Below are positions 1 to 9,594 of a stretch of 64,000 bases of DNA, in pieces. Origin of the DNA: Burkholderia sp. S171 (GTDB lineage: Bacteria; Pseudomonadota; Gammaproteobacteria; Burkholderiales; Burkholderiaceae); assembly GCF_009766085.1 (NCBI RefSeq), contig NZ_LMUF01000015.1, positions 62,001 through 126,000 on the forward strand, given 5' to 3'. A program made the translations under genes and the position numbers. The first letter of the stretch is position 1. The number at the start of each line of letters is the position of its first letter. The notes beneath the pieces were generated by a model. That model saw nothing but the letters and a program-made list of their open reading frames with translations, did not search any database and had not been told where the DNA came from.

Positions 1-893
1 TCCGGCTGCAATATCAGCTCGCCCGCGCGGCCTGGAATCTCGCCCCACGCGACAGGGTACGTGGGCAGCGTCGCGCGGTCCAGCGTCGCATGATAGTCGC
101 CCATCGTGCAGAAGCTGTGACCTTGTGCGCTCCAGCCGGCCAGCAATTGCTCGAATACGCCGGCCAGCTTTTGTCCCTCAAGTTCGGCGTGCAGCGTGTA
201 CACCTGGTCCTGCGCCTGCTTCGACGTCAGCCCCAGCAAATGCGCGGCCACGTTGCTCACGTCCACGCCATCCACACCGAGGATTTCATCCAGCGTAGGC
301 AGCGTGGTTGGCATCTGGATGTGATTCAGCGTCCGGCCGTCGAGCACGGGAATGTAGGGCGTATGGCCACGGCCGTCGGACGCGTATTTCATGCCCCAGG
401 CGTCGATCTGTTCGAACGCGTAGCCGTTCATCTGCCAGCCTGCCGCGCCGTGCGTAACAGGCGGCGTGCCGAAGATCTCGGCGAAACGTGCATGGCTGCG
501 CTGCATCTGGCCGGCTGTCCACTCGCGATCGCCGGCACGGACATTGTCCTGCCAGTACACGTGATCCCACGTGTGGATGCCGCACTCGAAGCCCGCTTCG
601 TGAATCGCGCGCATTTCGGCAACCGCACGGCGGCCGATATCCGGCCCCGGCAAGAGCACGCCGTACATCAGCGTCTTGATGCCGTAATGCTCGACCACCG
701 ACGTCCGCGACACCTTCTTGAGAAACCCCGGGCGAAACACGCGGCGCAATGCCCAGCCGGTGTGATCGGGTCCGAGGCTGAACAGGAACGTGGCGCGGGC
801 GTGGTATTTGTCGAGCAGGCGTGCCAGATTCGGCACGCCTTCACGCGTGCCGCGCAGGGTGTCGACGTCGATTTTCAGAACGATGCGAGCCAC
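1..893 (-). CDS. arnD: ArnD, 4-deoxy-4-formamido-L-arabinose-phosphoundecaprenol deformylase (3' end outside window)
   Basis: Polysaccharide-deacetylase (NodB-fold) enzyme that removes the formyl group from undecaprenyl-phosphate-Ara4FN in the lipid A Ara4N pathway. The frame reads VARIVLKIDVDTLRGTREGV at the start and has the family's metal-site context (KIDVDT near residue 9, HTWDH further on). About 297 codons are visible and the stop lies beyond base 1. I chose the GTG start at 893 because AAGGA lies just upstream, overlapping the stop of the preceding gene 9 nt away, which indicates coupling. It is the last gene seen of the minus-strand arn operon. Confidence 0.9.
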   Translation of the reverse strand, partial: MARIVLKIDVDTLRGTREGVPNLARLLDKYHARATFLFSLGPDHTGWALRRVFRPGFLKKVSRTSVVEHYGIKTLMYGVLLPGPDIGRRAVAEMRAIHEAGFECGIHTWDHVYWQDNVRAGDREWTAGQMQRSHARFAEIFGTPPVTHGAAGWQMNGYAFEQIDAWGMKYASDGRGHTPYIPVLDGRTLNHIQMPTTLPTLDEILGVDGVDVSNVAAHLLGLTSKQAQDQVYTLHAELEGQKLAGVFEQLLAGWSAQGHSFCTMGDYHATLDRATLPTYPVAWGEIPGRAGELILQP

Positions 894-902
894 GCGCCGT
901 CC

Positions 903-1952
903 TTAAGACTGATCTTCGACAAGGCGCCGCGCCGTGCCTACATCGCCGCGATAGGCTTCGAAAATCTTGCGCAACGCGTCGTCCATGGTCGCAACCGGCT
1001 TCCAGTCGAGTTCCTGGATCGTGTTGTCGATCTTCGGCACGCGGTTCTGCACGTCTTGGTAACCCGAGCCGTAGTAGTCGCCCGAAGACGTCTCCACGAG
1101 TTGAACCGTCTTCGCGCTCTCTGCGTATTCGCTGATCTCGTTCGCCAGCTTCAACATCTTGTGCGCGAGTTCGCGGACCGAGAAGTTATTGCTCGGATTG
1201 CCGATGTTATAGATCTTGCCCGTCGCCACGCCGTTCTTGTTTTCGATGATCTTCATCAACGCGCCGATGCCGTCATCAATGTCCGTGAACGCACGCTTTT
1301 GCGCGCCGCCATCGACGAGGCTGATGTTTTCACCGCGCACGATGTGACCCAGGAATTGCGTCACTACGCGTGAGCTGCCTTCCTTTGGCGTGTAGATCGA
1401 GTCGAGGCCCGGGCCGATCCAGTTGAATGGGCGGAACAGCGTGAAGTTCAGGCCTTCCATGCCGTAACCCCAGATCACGCGGTCCATCAACTGCTTCGAA
1501 CACGCGTAGATCCAGCGCGGCTTGTTGATCGGGCCGTAGGTCAGTTGCGATTCTTCGGGATCGAATTGCTCGTCGGTGCACATGCCGTACACCTCGGACG
1601 TCGACGGAAACACGAGGTGCTTACCGTATTTCACGGCCGAACGCACGATAGGCAGGTTCGCTTCGAAGTCGAGTTCGAACACGCGTAGTGGCTGCTTGAC
1701 GTAGGTGGCTGGCGTGGCGATAGCAACCAGCGGCAGGATCACATCGCACTTCTTGATGTGATACTCGACCCACTCTTTGTTGATCGTGATGTCGCCTTCG
1801 AAGAAATGCATGCGCTCGTGGTTGGCGAGGTCGCCGAGACGGTCGCGTTGCATGTCCATACCGAAGACTTCCCAGTCGGTCGTCTCGAGAATGCGCTTGG
1901 AGAGGTGGTGGCCAATGAAGCCGTTGACACCCAGGATCAGGACTTTTTTCAT
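903..1952 (-). CDS. arnA: ArnA dehydrogenase/decarboxylase domain as a separate protein (UDP-glucuronate oxidative decarboxylase)
   Basis: 349-residue short-chain (extended SDR) enzyme expected to oxidise and decarboxylate UDP-glucuronate to UDP-4-keto-pentose. It shows the NAD-binding GVNGFIGHHL at the N terminus, STSEVYG and the catalytic YxxxK in YACSK. In enterobacteria this activity is the C-terminal half of the two-domain ArnA; here it stands alone. Its start overlaps the stop of the formyltransferase gene by 4 nt (ATGA), so the two halves are translationally coupled. Confidence 0.92.
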   Translation of the reverse strand: MKKVLILGVNGFIGHHLSKRILETTDWEVFGMDMQRDRLGDLANHERMHFFEGDITINKEWVEYHIKKCDVILPLVAIATPATYVKQPLRVFELDFEANLPIVRSAVKYGKHLVFPSTSEVYGMCTDEQFDPEESQLTYGPINKPRWIYACSKQLMDRVIWGYGMEGLNFTLFRPFNWIGPGLDSIYTPKEGSSRVVTQFLGHIVRGENISLVDGGAQKRAFTDIDDGIGALMKIIENKNGVATGKIYNIGNPSNNFSVRELAHKMLKLANEISEYAESAKTVQLVETSSGDYYGSGYQDVQNRVPKIDNTIQELDWKPVATMDDALRKIFEAYRGDVGTARRLVEDQS

Positions 1953-2980
1953 GAATGAGGAAGTGATTGAGTGAGTCGGCCGAATTCGGCGGGACTGACG
2001 ACGCGTTCGCCGCCGGCTGGAGTCTGGCTTTCGTCCACGAATGGTTGCCGTAATTCACGGATGGCGACCACGCGGCTGTCGCCGCATACGCCAAACAGGG
2101 CATTATCCTTCACGTGCAGGCCAGGGGGCAAATTCGAAACCTCACGCAGGGTCTCGGCAGTGATACCCGGCAGGCCGTTTTCGGGCACGAGACGAGCCCG
2201 CGCGACGATAAACCGCTGCTGGCCGATGTCCGTAAAAGCCCCGGGATACGGCGGCGCGACGGCGCGAATCAGGTTGTAGACCTGCAGCGCCGTTTGCGAC
2301 CAGTCGATGCGGCCATCCTCCGGCTTCCGGCCGCCGAAGTAGCTGCCTTTGGTGAGGTCGTTCGGCAAATGCGGCGCTTCGCCCGCAATTAAAGCCGGCA
2401 AGACACGCCACAGAGTTTGTTCCGCGGCGACGGTGGTTTTGTCGAAGACTTGCGCCGCGGTGTCGTCGGGGAGAATGGGCACGGGCGTCTGGGCGAGGAT
2501 CGCGCCTGCGTCGGGCTTTGCGGCCATCTCGTGCAGCGTCGCGCCCGTTTCTGTTTCTCCGTTCAGCACGGCCCAATTAGTGGGCACGCGTCCTCGATAC
2601 TTCGGCAACAACGAACCGTGCATGTTGTACGCGCCGCGCGCGGCGAGCGCGAGCAGGCCGACCGGCAGCATGTGCCGGTAATAGAACGAGAAAATGAAGT
2701 CGGGCGCGAGCTCGCTAATTGCGTCACGCAGTTCGGGCGACTTGGGATCGGCCGGCGTGATGACCGCGATGCCATGATCCGCCGCGACCGACTTCACGCT
2801 GCCGAACCAGATGTTTTCGTCCGGATTGTCTTCGTGCGTGACAACGAGCGCGACTTCCACGCCGCGCGCGAGCAGGACCTGCAGGCAGCGCACGCCGACG
2901 TTGTGATACGCGAACACGACCGCACGGGGTTTTGCGCGCGGTGCGCTTGCCGCGCTTGTAACGCTGGCCGCCGGGTTCAT
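1949..2980 (-). CDS. arnA: ArnA formyltransferase domain as a separate protein (UDP-Ara4N formyltransferase)
   Basis: 343-residue enzyme that should transfer a formyl group from 10-formyl-tetrahydrofolate to UDP-Ara4N. It carries the formyltransferase signature NMHGSLLPKYRGR, which holds the catalytic Asn and His, followed by KPDAG with the catalytic Asp. It corresponds to the N-terminal half of enterobacterial ArnA plus a short low-complexity, Ala-rich N-terminal extension of about 18 residues. It lies 7 nt from arnC and overlaps the dehydrogenase gene by 4 nt. Confidence 0.9.
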   Translation of the reverse strand: MNPAASVTSAASAPRAKPRAVVFAYHNVGVRCLQVLLARGVEVALVVTHEDNPDENIWFGSVKSVAADHGIAVITPADPKSPELRDAISELAPDFIFSFYYRHMLPVGLLALAARGAYNMHGSLLPKYRGRVPTNWAVLNGETETGATLHEMAAKPDAGAILAQTPVPILPDDTAAQVFDKTTVAAEQTLWRVLPALIAGEAPHLPNDLTKGSYFGGRKPEDGRIDWSQTALQVYNLIRAVAPPYPGAFTDIGQQRFIVARARLVPENGLPGITAETLREVSNLPPGLHVKDNALFGVCGDSRVVAIRELRQPFVDESQTPAGGERVVSPAEFGRLTQSLPHS

Positions 2981-2987
2981 AGCGACC

Positions 2988-4016
2988 TCATAGCGGATCG
3001 ACCTCGCGGGTGATTGCCGCTACCGCTTCCTGGCGCGGCATGGTCCGCGCAAGCTTGCCGTCGCGCTCTTCCAGGATGGTCTGCACCAGGTAACGCGGTC
3101 GCGCGCGCACTTGCTGATAAATCCGGCCGATATATTCGCCGAGCAGTCCAAGCGCGAAGATGATCACGCCAAGCATGAAGAACGTGATAGCGAACAGCGT
3201 AAACACACCCTGGACTTCCGCGCCGAACATGAAGCGTCGAACCAACAGCAGCAGGAACAGGCCCGCGGACCCCACGGACAGGATCACGCCGATGAACGAC
3301 AACCACTGCAGCGGCACGACCGAAAATCCGGTCACCAGGTCGAAATTCAGGCGGATAAGGCTGTAAAGCGAGTACTTCGATTCGCCGGCGAAGCGCTCTT
3401 CGTGCGCGACATCGATTTCAATCGGGTTCTGCGCGAAGGTATAAGCCAGCGCAGGAATAAAGGTATTGATCTCACCGCAGCGGTTGATGGTGTCAATGAT
3501 GTGCCGGCTGTAACCGCGCAACATGCAGCCCTGGTCGGTCATCCTGATGCGCGTGATGCGCTCGCGCAGCCGGTTCATCAGGCGCGACGCCTTCTTGCGC
3601 CAGAAGCTGTCCTGGCGTTGCTGGCGAATCGTGCCGACGTAGTCGTAACCATCCCGCATTTTTTCGAGCAGCTTGGCAATTTCCTCGGGGGGATTCTGCA
3701 AGTCGGCGTCGAGCGTGATGACGCTTTCCCCGCGCGATTGTTCGAAGCCCGCAAGAATGGCCATGTGCTGGCCATAGTTGCCGTTCAGCAGGATCACGCG
3801 GGTGGTGTCCGGCCGCGCGCGAAACTGCTGGGCGAGCAATGCCGCCGACTTGTCGCGGCTGCCGTCGTTGATGAAGATCACTTCATACGTTGCGCCGAGC
3901 GCGTCAAGCGCGGGATACAGGCGGGAGAAGAGGGCTGCGAGGCCTTCTTCTTCGTTGTACACCGGGACCACGACCGTTAATTCGGGGCCGGTCGGCAGAA
4001 AATCCGTTTGACTCAT
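2988..4016 (-). CDS. arnC: ArnC, undecaprenyl-phosphate 4-deoxy-4-formamido-L-arabinose transferase
   Basis: 342-residue GT2-family glycosyltransferase that loads formyl-Ara4N onto undecaprenyl phosphate. It has the GT2 N terminus (LTVVVPVYNEEEGL), the nucleotide-sugar motif LDADLQNPPEE and two C-terminal transmembrane stretches around residues 230-300 that anchor it to the inner membrane. Length and order match arnC in Burkholderia arn clusters. It is followed at 7 nt by the formyltransferase gene. Confidence 0.92.
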   Translation of the reverse strand: MSQTDFLPTGPELTVVVPVYNEEEGLAALFSRLYPALDALGATYEVIFINDGSRDKSAALLAQQFRARPDTTRVILLNGNYGQHMAILAGFEQSRGESVITLDADLQNPPEEIAKLLEKMRDGYDYVGTIRQQRQDSFWRKKASRLMNRLRERITRIRMTDQGCMLRGYSRHIIDTINRCGEINTFIPALAYTFAQNPIEIDVAHEERFAGESKYSLYSLIRLNFDLVTGFSVVPLQWLSFIGVILSVGSAGLFLLLLVRRFMFGAEVQGVFTLFAITFFMLGVIIFALGLLGEYIGRIYQQVRARPRYLVQTILEERDGKLARTMPRQEAVAAITREVDPL

Positions 4017-4124
4017 GTTGACGATGGTTCCGCTAGGTGTCCGTGGTGAAAAATGTGGTTCTTGTTTTGCCGTGCCATCCGCGTGGCGTGCCTGCTTTGC
4101 GCTGCTTTAAGTGCCTGCCGTGCC

Positions 4125-5288
4125 TTAAATGGCGTGCGCCGCACAGATTTCGTTCACTGCATGCACGACGCGTGTCACGTCGTCCTGGGTCATCTGCGTG
4201 AAAAGCGGCAACGTGACCGTTGATGCGCCGTATTGTTCGGCGTGCGGGAACATGCCTTCGTGAAACCCGCGTGCACGATACAACGTGAACAGGTGCAGCG
4301 CCGGGTAATGCACGCCTGTGCCAATGCCGCGTTCCTTCATCAGACCCATGAACGCCGAGCGGGTAAGCGACAAGCGCTCGAGCGGCAATGCGATCTGGAA
4401 CATGTGCCAATTGCTGTCGGTGACATTCGGCACTGGCAACTGCACGCCCGTTTGCACGGCCGCGCCGTTCGCGAAACTCTCAAAGTATGCGCGCGCCAGC
4501 CCGCGGCGTTGTTCCGTGAAGCGTTCGACATGTTTGAGCTGGCCGAGGCCGACGCGCGCGGCGACATCGGTAAGATTGTATTTGCCGCCGAGGAGATCGC
4601 AGTCCATGCCGTCAAAGCCGGTGCGCGTGATGCCTTGCAGCCGGTACTTTTGTGCGAGCACGGCTTCTTCCTCGTTATTCAGGACGAGCGCACCGCCTTC
4701 AATCGACGTGACATTTTTGTTCGCATGAAAGCTAAACGAAATAATGTCGCCGAACGAACCGATCTTCCGGCCGCGCCAAGACGATCCAAACGCCTGGGCC
4801 GCGTCCTCGATCACGCGCAAGCCATGCTCGCGCGCAATGCCGTACAGCCGGTCCATATCGACGGGCAGACCCGACAGATACACCGGCAGGATTGCCTTGG
4901 TGCGCGGCGTAATGGCTTTTTCGAGCAGATCCAAGTCGATATTACGGGTGACCGGGTCAATATCCGCGAACACCGGTGTGGCGCCTGTTTCAATGATCAC
5001 ATTGCTGGTCGAGACCCAGGTCATGGGCGTGGTAATGACTTCGTCGCCTTCACCCACGCCCGCGATCCGCAAGCCAATCTCCATGGTCGCCGTGCCGGAA
5101 TTGAACGTCCGTACCGGGCGGCCGCCGCAATAGGCAGACAGTTCGGCTTCGAACTGCTGGTTTTGCGGGCCGGTCGTGATCCAGCCCGAACGCAGCACGT
5201 CGACGACGCCCTGAATCGTCTCTTCGTCGATCTCGGCGCGTACGAAAGGCAGAAAGGGAAGCGTATTAGAAGGCACGTTCTGGGTCAT
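4125..5288 (-). CDS. arnB: ArnB, UDP-4-amino-4-deoxy-L-arabinose aminotransferase
   Basis: 387-residue PLP aminotransferase of the DegT/DnrJ/EryC1 family that aminates UDP-4-keto-pentose using glutamate. The PLP lysine is in FHANKNVTSIEGG near residue 192, with the family motif EDAAQAFG upstream. The frame is open to a GTG at 5357, but I place the start at the ATG at 5288 (MTQNVPSN), which gives the normal family length. About 110 bp separate it from arnC, so an internal promoter or processing site is possible. Confidence 0.88.
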   Translation of the reverse strand: MTQNVPSNTLPFLPFVRAEIDEETIQGVVDVLRSGWITTGPQNQQFEAELSAYCGGRPVRTFNSGTATMEIGLRIAGVGEGDEVITTPMTWVSTSNVIIETGATPVFADIDPVTRNIDLDLLEKAITPRTKAILPVYLSGLPVDMDRLYGIAREHGLRVIEDAAQAFGSSWRGRKIGSFGDIISFSFHANKNVTSIEGGALVLNNEEEAVLAQKYRLQGITRTGFDGMDCDLLGGKYNLTDVAARVGLGQLKHVERFTEQRRGLARAYFESFANGAAVQTGVQLPVPNVTDSNWHMFQIALPLERLSLTRSAFMGLMKERGIGTGVHYPALHLFTLYRARGFHEGMFPHAEQYGASTVTLPLFTQMTQDDVTRVVHAVNEICAAHAI

Positions 5289-5401
5289 GGAATCTCTGCG
5301 AAGGAAAGGAACGGTGAGATCTTTGATGCACAGTCGTTGATATACAGTCTTTGACACACAGTGTCAGCCGGGTTCAGGCTTGTTTGGTTGCGCCTGACCT
5401 C

Positions 5402-5773
5402 TCAACCGCGCGTCAGCACCACGACGCCGATCAGGATAATGCCGATGCCTACCAGCCGTTGCAACGACAGGATTTCGCCAAACAAATACCACGCCGCGAA
5501 CGCGTTCACCACGTAGCCGAGCGAGAGCATGGGATAAGCGATGGAGACGTCGACCCGCGACAATCCCACGATCCACACCACCACGCTGAACACGTAGCAT
5601 GCCAGTCCGCCGATGATCGGCCATTGCGTCGCGATCTTGAAACCGATCGGCACGATGTTTGCCGGCGTGAATTCGAAATGACCCACGGCGTTCACGCCTG
5701 CTTTGAGCAGCAACTGCGCGCCGGCGTTCAGCATGACGCCGGTGATGATGCAAATGAAGGATATCGGGTTCAT
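5402..5773 (-). CDS. ArnE/EmrE-like small multidrug-resistance-fold membrane protein, probable Ara4N-undecaprenyl flippase subunit
   Basis: 123-residue integral membrane protein with four hydrophobic segments. It shows the SMR-type sequence LLLKAGVNAVG in the first helix region and SVVVWIVGLSRVDVSIAYPML later, both typical of ArnE/ArnF and EamA half-transporters. Enterobacteria use two such proteins, ArnE and ArnF; only one is present here. The ATG at 5773 is preferred over an upstream TTG at 5785. It lies between arnT and arnB on the same strand, which supports a role in moving undecaprenyl-phosphate-Ara4N across the inner membrane. Confidence 0.8.
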   Translation of the reverse strand: MNPISFICIITGVMLNAGAQLLLKAGVNAVGHFEFTPANIVPIGFKIATQWPIIGGLACYVFSVVVWIVGLSRVDVSIAYPMLSLGYVVNAFAAWYLFGEILSLQRLVGIGIILIGVVVLTRG

Positions 5774-5890
5774 CGTTGGCCGCAATAGGGTTTTTTTACG
5801 GAGCGCGGCGAGGCGGTAAGACTTCGTGGCGTCTCCGGGTTTCGTATTTGCTGTCGACCACTGCTTCGGTCAACACGCGGCGCCATTGTT

Positions 5891-7564
5891 TCAAGGCTGT
5901 GGTTTCTCCACAATCACCCGTCGGTCATCCCTCGCAATGACCTGCATGGGCACGTGCTTCGCCAGCATCTCGTCATACCGGCCGGGCGGCATCAGCGCAA
6001 GACCGTAGGGTTGTGCGTCCCAGCGCTGGATCCACTCGTCGATGGTCGGTACCCACTTCTGGGGTTCCGTCGTGACACCGAACTTCAGTTCGTCCGGCTC
6101 CTGGACCATGATCATGGTGTGGCCAAGATAGAACGGCATGGTGTGATCGAGCTTGGCGACGGAGTAGAACGGCGTGTCGGCGGGCAACCGGGCCATGGCG
6201 GCTTTCACCGCCGGCACCAACTGCACGCCTGAGCTTTCGCGGCCGAACACATCGTGGCCGGTGCCGGCGATCGTGCCCATGAGCAGCCACGCAGTTCCCA
6301 GCAACACCACGCCGCCCATCGAACTGCGCCGGTTCAGCCAGATGGCAGCCAGCGTGACCATGAAGGCCACGGCGAGCGCGGCGTACACCCAGACCTGAAA
6401 TTCCCTGTATAGCGCATTGGGCGTGTGACCACCGCCCATCCGGCCCAAAAAGATCGCGCCAAAAGCCGCCACGACAAGAAACACCGCGTATCCGGTCAGG
6501 TGCTTGTGCCATTGGGCGCGCGTGAGCAGCGGCAGGTAGATGGCGATCAGCAACGCAATGGAAGGCGCGATTGGCAGCGTGTATGACAGCAGTTTCGAAT
6601 GCGACGCGCTGAAGAACAAGAAGATAAACGCCGACCAGACCAGGAGCAGCATGACCGGCGCGAATCCGTTCGGCTGGCGCGGTACCTTCAGCGCATGCCG
6701 GACGCTCTGGAACGTCACTGAGAGCCAGGGCAGGAATCCGACGATCAACACCGGCACGAAGTAATAAAACGCACCCGGACGATTCTGCTCGGGGGTTAGA
6801 TATCGCTCGAACTGCTGCACGATGAAAAAGAAATTCAGGAACTCAGGGTTCTTGATCTGGACCAGAACGAACCAAGGCACGGCAATGATCAGGAACAGGA
6901 TCAGCCCGCTGCCTATATAAAGCCGACGCCACAGCGCCCAGTCACGCGCGATCAAGGTGTAGAGCACCAGCACTGCGCCCGGGAGGATCAGGCCTACCAA
7001 CCCTTTTGACAGCAGCGCGAGCGCCATGCCGGCCCAGCAAAGCCACATCCAGAGGCGAACTTGGGGCGCCGGCAGGTTCGGACGCTGCGCTAGCAGCAAG
7101 CTGCAGAGCGTGAGTTGCATCCAGAACGCCAGGCCCATATCGAGGGTATCGAAATGGCCCATCAGGTTCCAGTACGGCGAAGTCGCAAGCACGACGGCCG
7201 CGCAAAATCCGGTTACGCCGTTGAACACTCGCGCGCCGGTGTAGCCGATCAGCAGCACGCCGGCAAAGCCCGTCAACGCGGTATAAAGCCGCGCCTGCCA
7301 TTCACCGATACCAAACCACGCAAACGTCAGCGCGTTCGCCCAGGTTTGCAGCGGCGGTTTTTCGAAATATTTGTAGCCGTTGTAACGCGGCGTGATCCAG
7401 TCGCCGGTCACGAACATCTCACGCGCCATTTCGGCGTAACGGCCTTCGTCACTTGGGACAAGATGGCGCAGGCCCAGCGGCGCGAACCAGATCACGGCGA
7501 GTGCCGCGATCAGCAATAGGAGTGAGAGGCGGGTGAGCGGTAGCCGGGAGGCCGTATCGTTCAT
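5891..7564 (-). CDS. arnT: ArnT, lipid A 4-amino-4-deoxy-L-arabinose transferase (GT83)
   Basis: 557-residue multi-pass inner-membrane glycosyltransferase that moves Ara4N from undecaprenyl phosphate to lipid A on the periplasmic side. It has the PMT/ArnT-type first loop (PSDEGRYAEMAREM, then NGYKYFEKPPLQTW) and about 12 hydrophobic segments, with a soluble C-terminal part. The frame is open upstream to 7612; the ATG at 7564 (MNDTASRLPLT) is chosen because the first helix follows directly. It is the first gene of the minus-strand arn group, about 110 bp before the arnE-like gene. Confidence 0.9.
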   Translation of the reverse strand: MNDTASRLPLTRLSLLLLIAALAVIWFAPLGLRHLVPSDEGRYAEMAREMFVTGDWITPRYNGYKYFEKPPLQTWANALTFAWFGIGEWQARLYTALTGFAGVLLIGYTGARVFNGVTGFCAAVVLATSPYWNLMGHFDTLDMGLAFWMQLTLCSLLLAQRPNLPAPQVRLWMWLCWAGMALALLSKGLVGLILPGAVLVLYTLIARDWALWRRLYIGSGLILFLIIAVPWFVLVQIKNPEFLNFFFIVQQFERYLTPEQNRPGAFYYFVPVLIVGFLPWLSVTFQSVRHALKVPRQPNGFAPVMLLLVWSAFIFLFFSASHSKLLSYTLPIAPSIALLIAIYLPLLTRAQWHKHLTGYAVFLVVAAFGAIFLGRMGGGHTPNALYREFQVWVYAALAVAFMVTLAAIWLNRRSSMGGVVLLGTAWLLMGTIAGTGHDVFGRESSGVQLVPAVKAAMARLPADTPFYSVAKLDHTMPFYLGHTMIMVQEPDELKFGVTTEPQKWVPTIDEWIQRWDAQPYGLALMPPGRYDEMLAKHVPMQVIARDDRRVIVEKPQP

Positions 7565-7982
7565 GAGAGTCGACCTGTCCGATGCCGCTTTCGCGGCGCT
7601 AGCAAAATCCATGGGGGGCTCGAGTGTGGCGCATTGAGGCTTAAGGCCGGCTTATGGGGCGCGTTTGGGGCGAGCATCGCCGCGAATGCGTCGCGTATTC
7701 GTTGCGGATCGGCCTCGTACCCAGCGCGCGGCCAGCCCAGGCAGATTCCGCTGTTTCGACAACGCGCACAAGCCAGCCAAACGGCCAGTCCTTGTGCGTT
7801 TCGCCGTGCGGCGGGCCGTCGCGGGCAAACGCGTCATCCTGCGGTGGGCAGAAACCAGGCGTTGCGAACGCCAATTGCCGTTCCGATATCGGCGCCGGGC
7901 GGCAGTTTATCGTACTGGCGAGTGAAATCCGCGCCGGCGCGTTGCCGCGGCGTTTGTACGGGCTTGCGCCAGTAAGCCGGGA
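7565..7982. other. Gap between arnT and the Mth938-like gene, with two overlapping minus-strand short frames
   Basis: About 420 bp with no recognisable gene. On the minus strand a 50-codon frame (7834-7986) starts with a GTG that overlaps the TGA of the Mth938-like gene (GTGA). It reads VIPAYWRKPVQ at its start and stops abruptly. A second minus frame (7641-7874) overlaps it in another phase. This could be a decayed coupled gene or chance open reading in GC-rich DNA. I recognise neither product. Any arnT operon promoter would also lie here. Confidence 0.3.
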
Positions 7983-8357
7983 TCACGCTTCGATCAGCAG
8001 CGCAGCTGCCACCCGGCGGCCTTCCGACATGAGAATGTTGTAAGTACGGCATGCGGCGCCGAAATCCATTGTCTCCACGCCAATGCGTTGCTGGGCGAGC
8101 TTCGCGATGAGCCGCGGGTGCGGAAAACGCAGACGCGTGCCGCTGCCGAACACGACGACTTCAGGTGCGATCGCGATCAGCGCGTCAAAATCTTCCGGCG
8201 TCAGCGCCTCGAACGACGAAACAGGCCACGCGATCACCGGCGTTTCCGGCATCACGATGAGGCTGCCTTCATGGCGTTGCAGATTGATCGCGACGTAATC
8301 GGCGCCGTAACTCGTGATGGTATTGAGCGCGCCGCTGGCTTCCTGGTGTAATTTCAA
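7983..8357 (-). CDS. Mth938-like (DUF498/NDUFAF3 family) protein
   Basis: About 124-residue protein of the Mth938/DUF498 family, which includes the human complex I assembly factor NDUFAF3. Visible family features are the INLQRHEGSLIVMPE strand pair, FGSGTRLRFPHP and GVETMDFGAACRTYNIL near the C terminus. The biochemical role in bacteria is not established. The frame is open to 8486, but residues upstream of LKLHQEASGALNTI do not look like the family, so I place the start at the TTG at 8357. A TATAAT-like element for this gene lies at 8532-8537 next to the group II intron. Confidence 0.75.
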   Translation of the reverse strand: MKLHQEASGALNTITSYGADYVAINLQRHEGSLIVMPETPVIAWPVSSFEALTPEDFDALIAIAPEVVVFGSGTRLRFPHPRLIAKLAQQRIGVETMDFGAACRTYNILMSEGRRVAAALLIEA

Positions 8358-9594
8358 ATCGATATTCCGACAGGCAAGTTGATGGCGAGATGTGACTGCG
8401 CGAGAGGCCCACGACAACCGGATGGCGTGGCGCGCAATGCAGCTTTCATCGGCTCGCGCGGGCACCTGGATGAAGCCAATGTGCACGCGTTTGCCGGTGG
8501 CGCATTGCGAAAGTCACGGATAATCCGCTAAATTATAACTTTTCGTGCGACACGCACGCTCGTGTCCGTTAGCCCACGTTACGGGCATCGACCTGTCGGT
8601 ATCAGTTGGGGGTCTATTCCCGACTGCGCTGCCGACCATTTGTTGGCACCTTGAGGCCGACGCTTTGTAGTGAAGCGAGACCCAGTAGGGCATTTTAGGG
8701 TTTCGCCACCGGCGATTCTCTGTATGCCGTCCGTACCGGGAATCGCATTGTAATTGCCTGACTACCGTCAGGTACCGCCCTGTCAGCGGCTTCACCTCCG
8801 CCGACAAGGCGGAGTGATGTTTGCAAGTCCCGCGCGTCAAGCAACGGATTCGCTACGCGATACGAGCGAAAGCTCGGTGTGTCATGGTTCGGCTCGTTCC
8901 CGCAAGTTGGGGACGGGTAGTGAACCTGCTATACGACTAGCAGTAGCCTAGGAAGACATGCGTCACTGGTAACGGTGGGGTTTGAAGCTCTTCTGACAAC
9001 GTAGCCCCCGGACGTTCGGGCGGATGGGTGCCGCGAGGTGCTCAGCCGGAGACTCCTAGCAGTGAGGGGGTCGAGGAGCAAGGCTGATTGGTAAGGTTAA
9101 TGTAAGTGAACTGCTGATAAACCTCGTTAATAATGCGGTGCCTAAGCTGCTGAGCGGCATTTACCAAACGGTGCGCGGTCGGACAATCCGTTGAAAGGTC
9201 GGATTGCGTCGTCATCAGACCGCCGGGGAATAGGCAGAACCTAAGCCAGTCGTGTGACATGCCGGGAACGTGGTAAGCCCGTATGGTTGCCAGTGCGGTT
9301 TGACTGGCAGGCGGACCGTAAGGAACGCTGTTGATTGTGCGGGTATGGGAGGACGGAAAAAGCGAACGTCGGGCTGTAATGGTCCGGATAGGAGTTGAGA
9401 CATTACTCCACGCGAAAGCGGGCAGACTTCCGTCTGGTCTACCGTCGCAAGACGGCTGACTACCCTCTGTGTCTTGGTTAGGTACGGGTGCATGCGCCCG
9501 TACTGAGGTGTTTGTTGTTCCCCAGCGGGGTGTATCTACCCCGCTGGGGGATATGCGCCTTCTGCTCGGGGACTTTTCCAAGTAGGAGAGCAGC

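Noticed and set aside
90-1373. A 427-codon plus-strand frame
   Set aside because: Antisense to arnD and the ArnA dehydrogenase gene, both well supported.
8514-8840. A 108-codon minus-strand frame at the intron's 5' side
   Set aside because: It lies in the probable domain I region of the intron and crosses the proposed boundary; no domain is recognisable.
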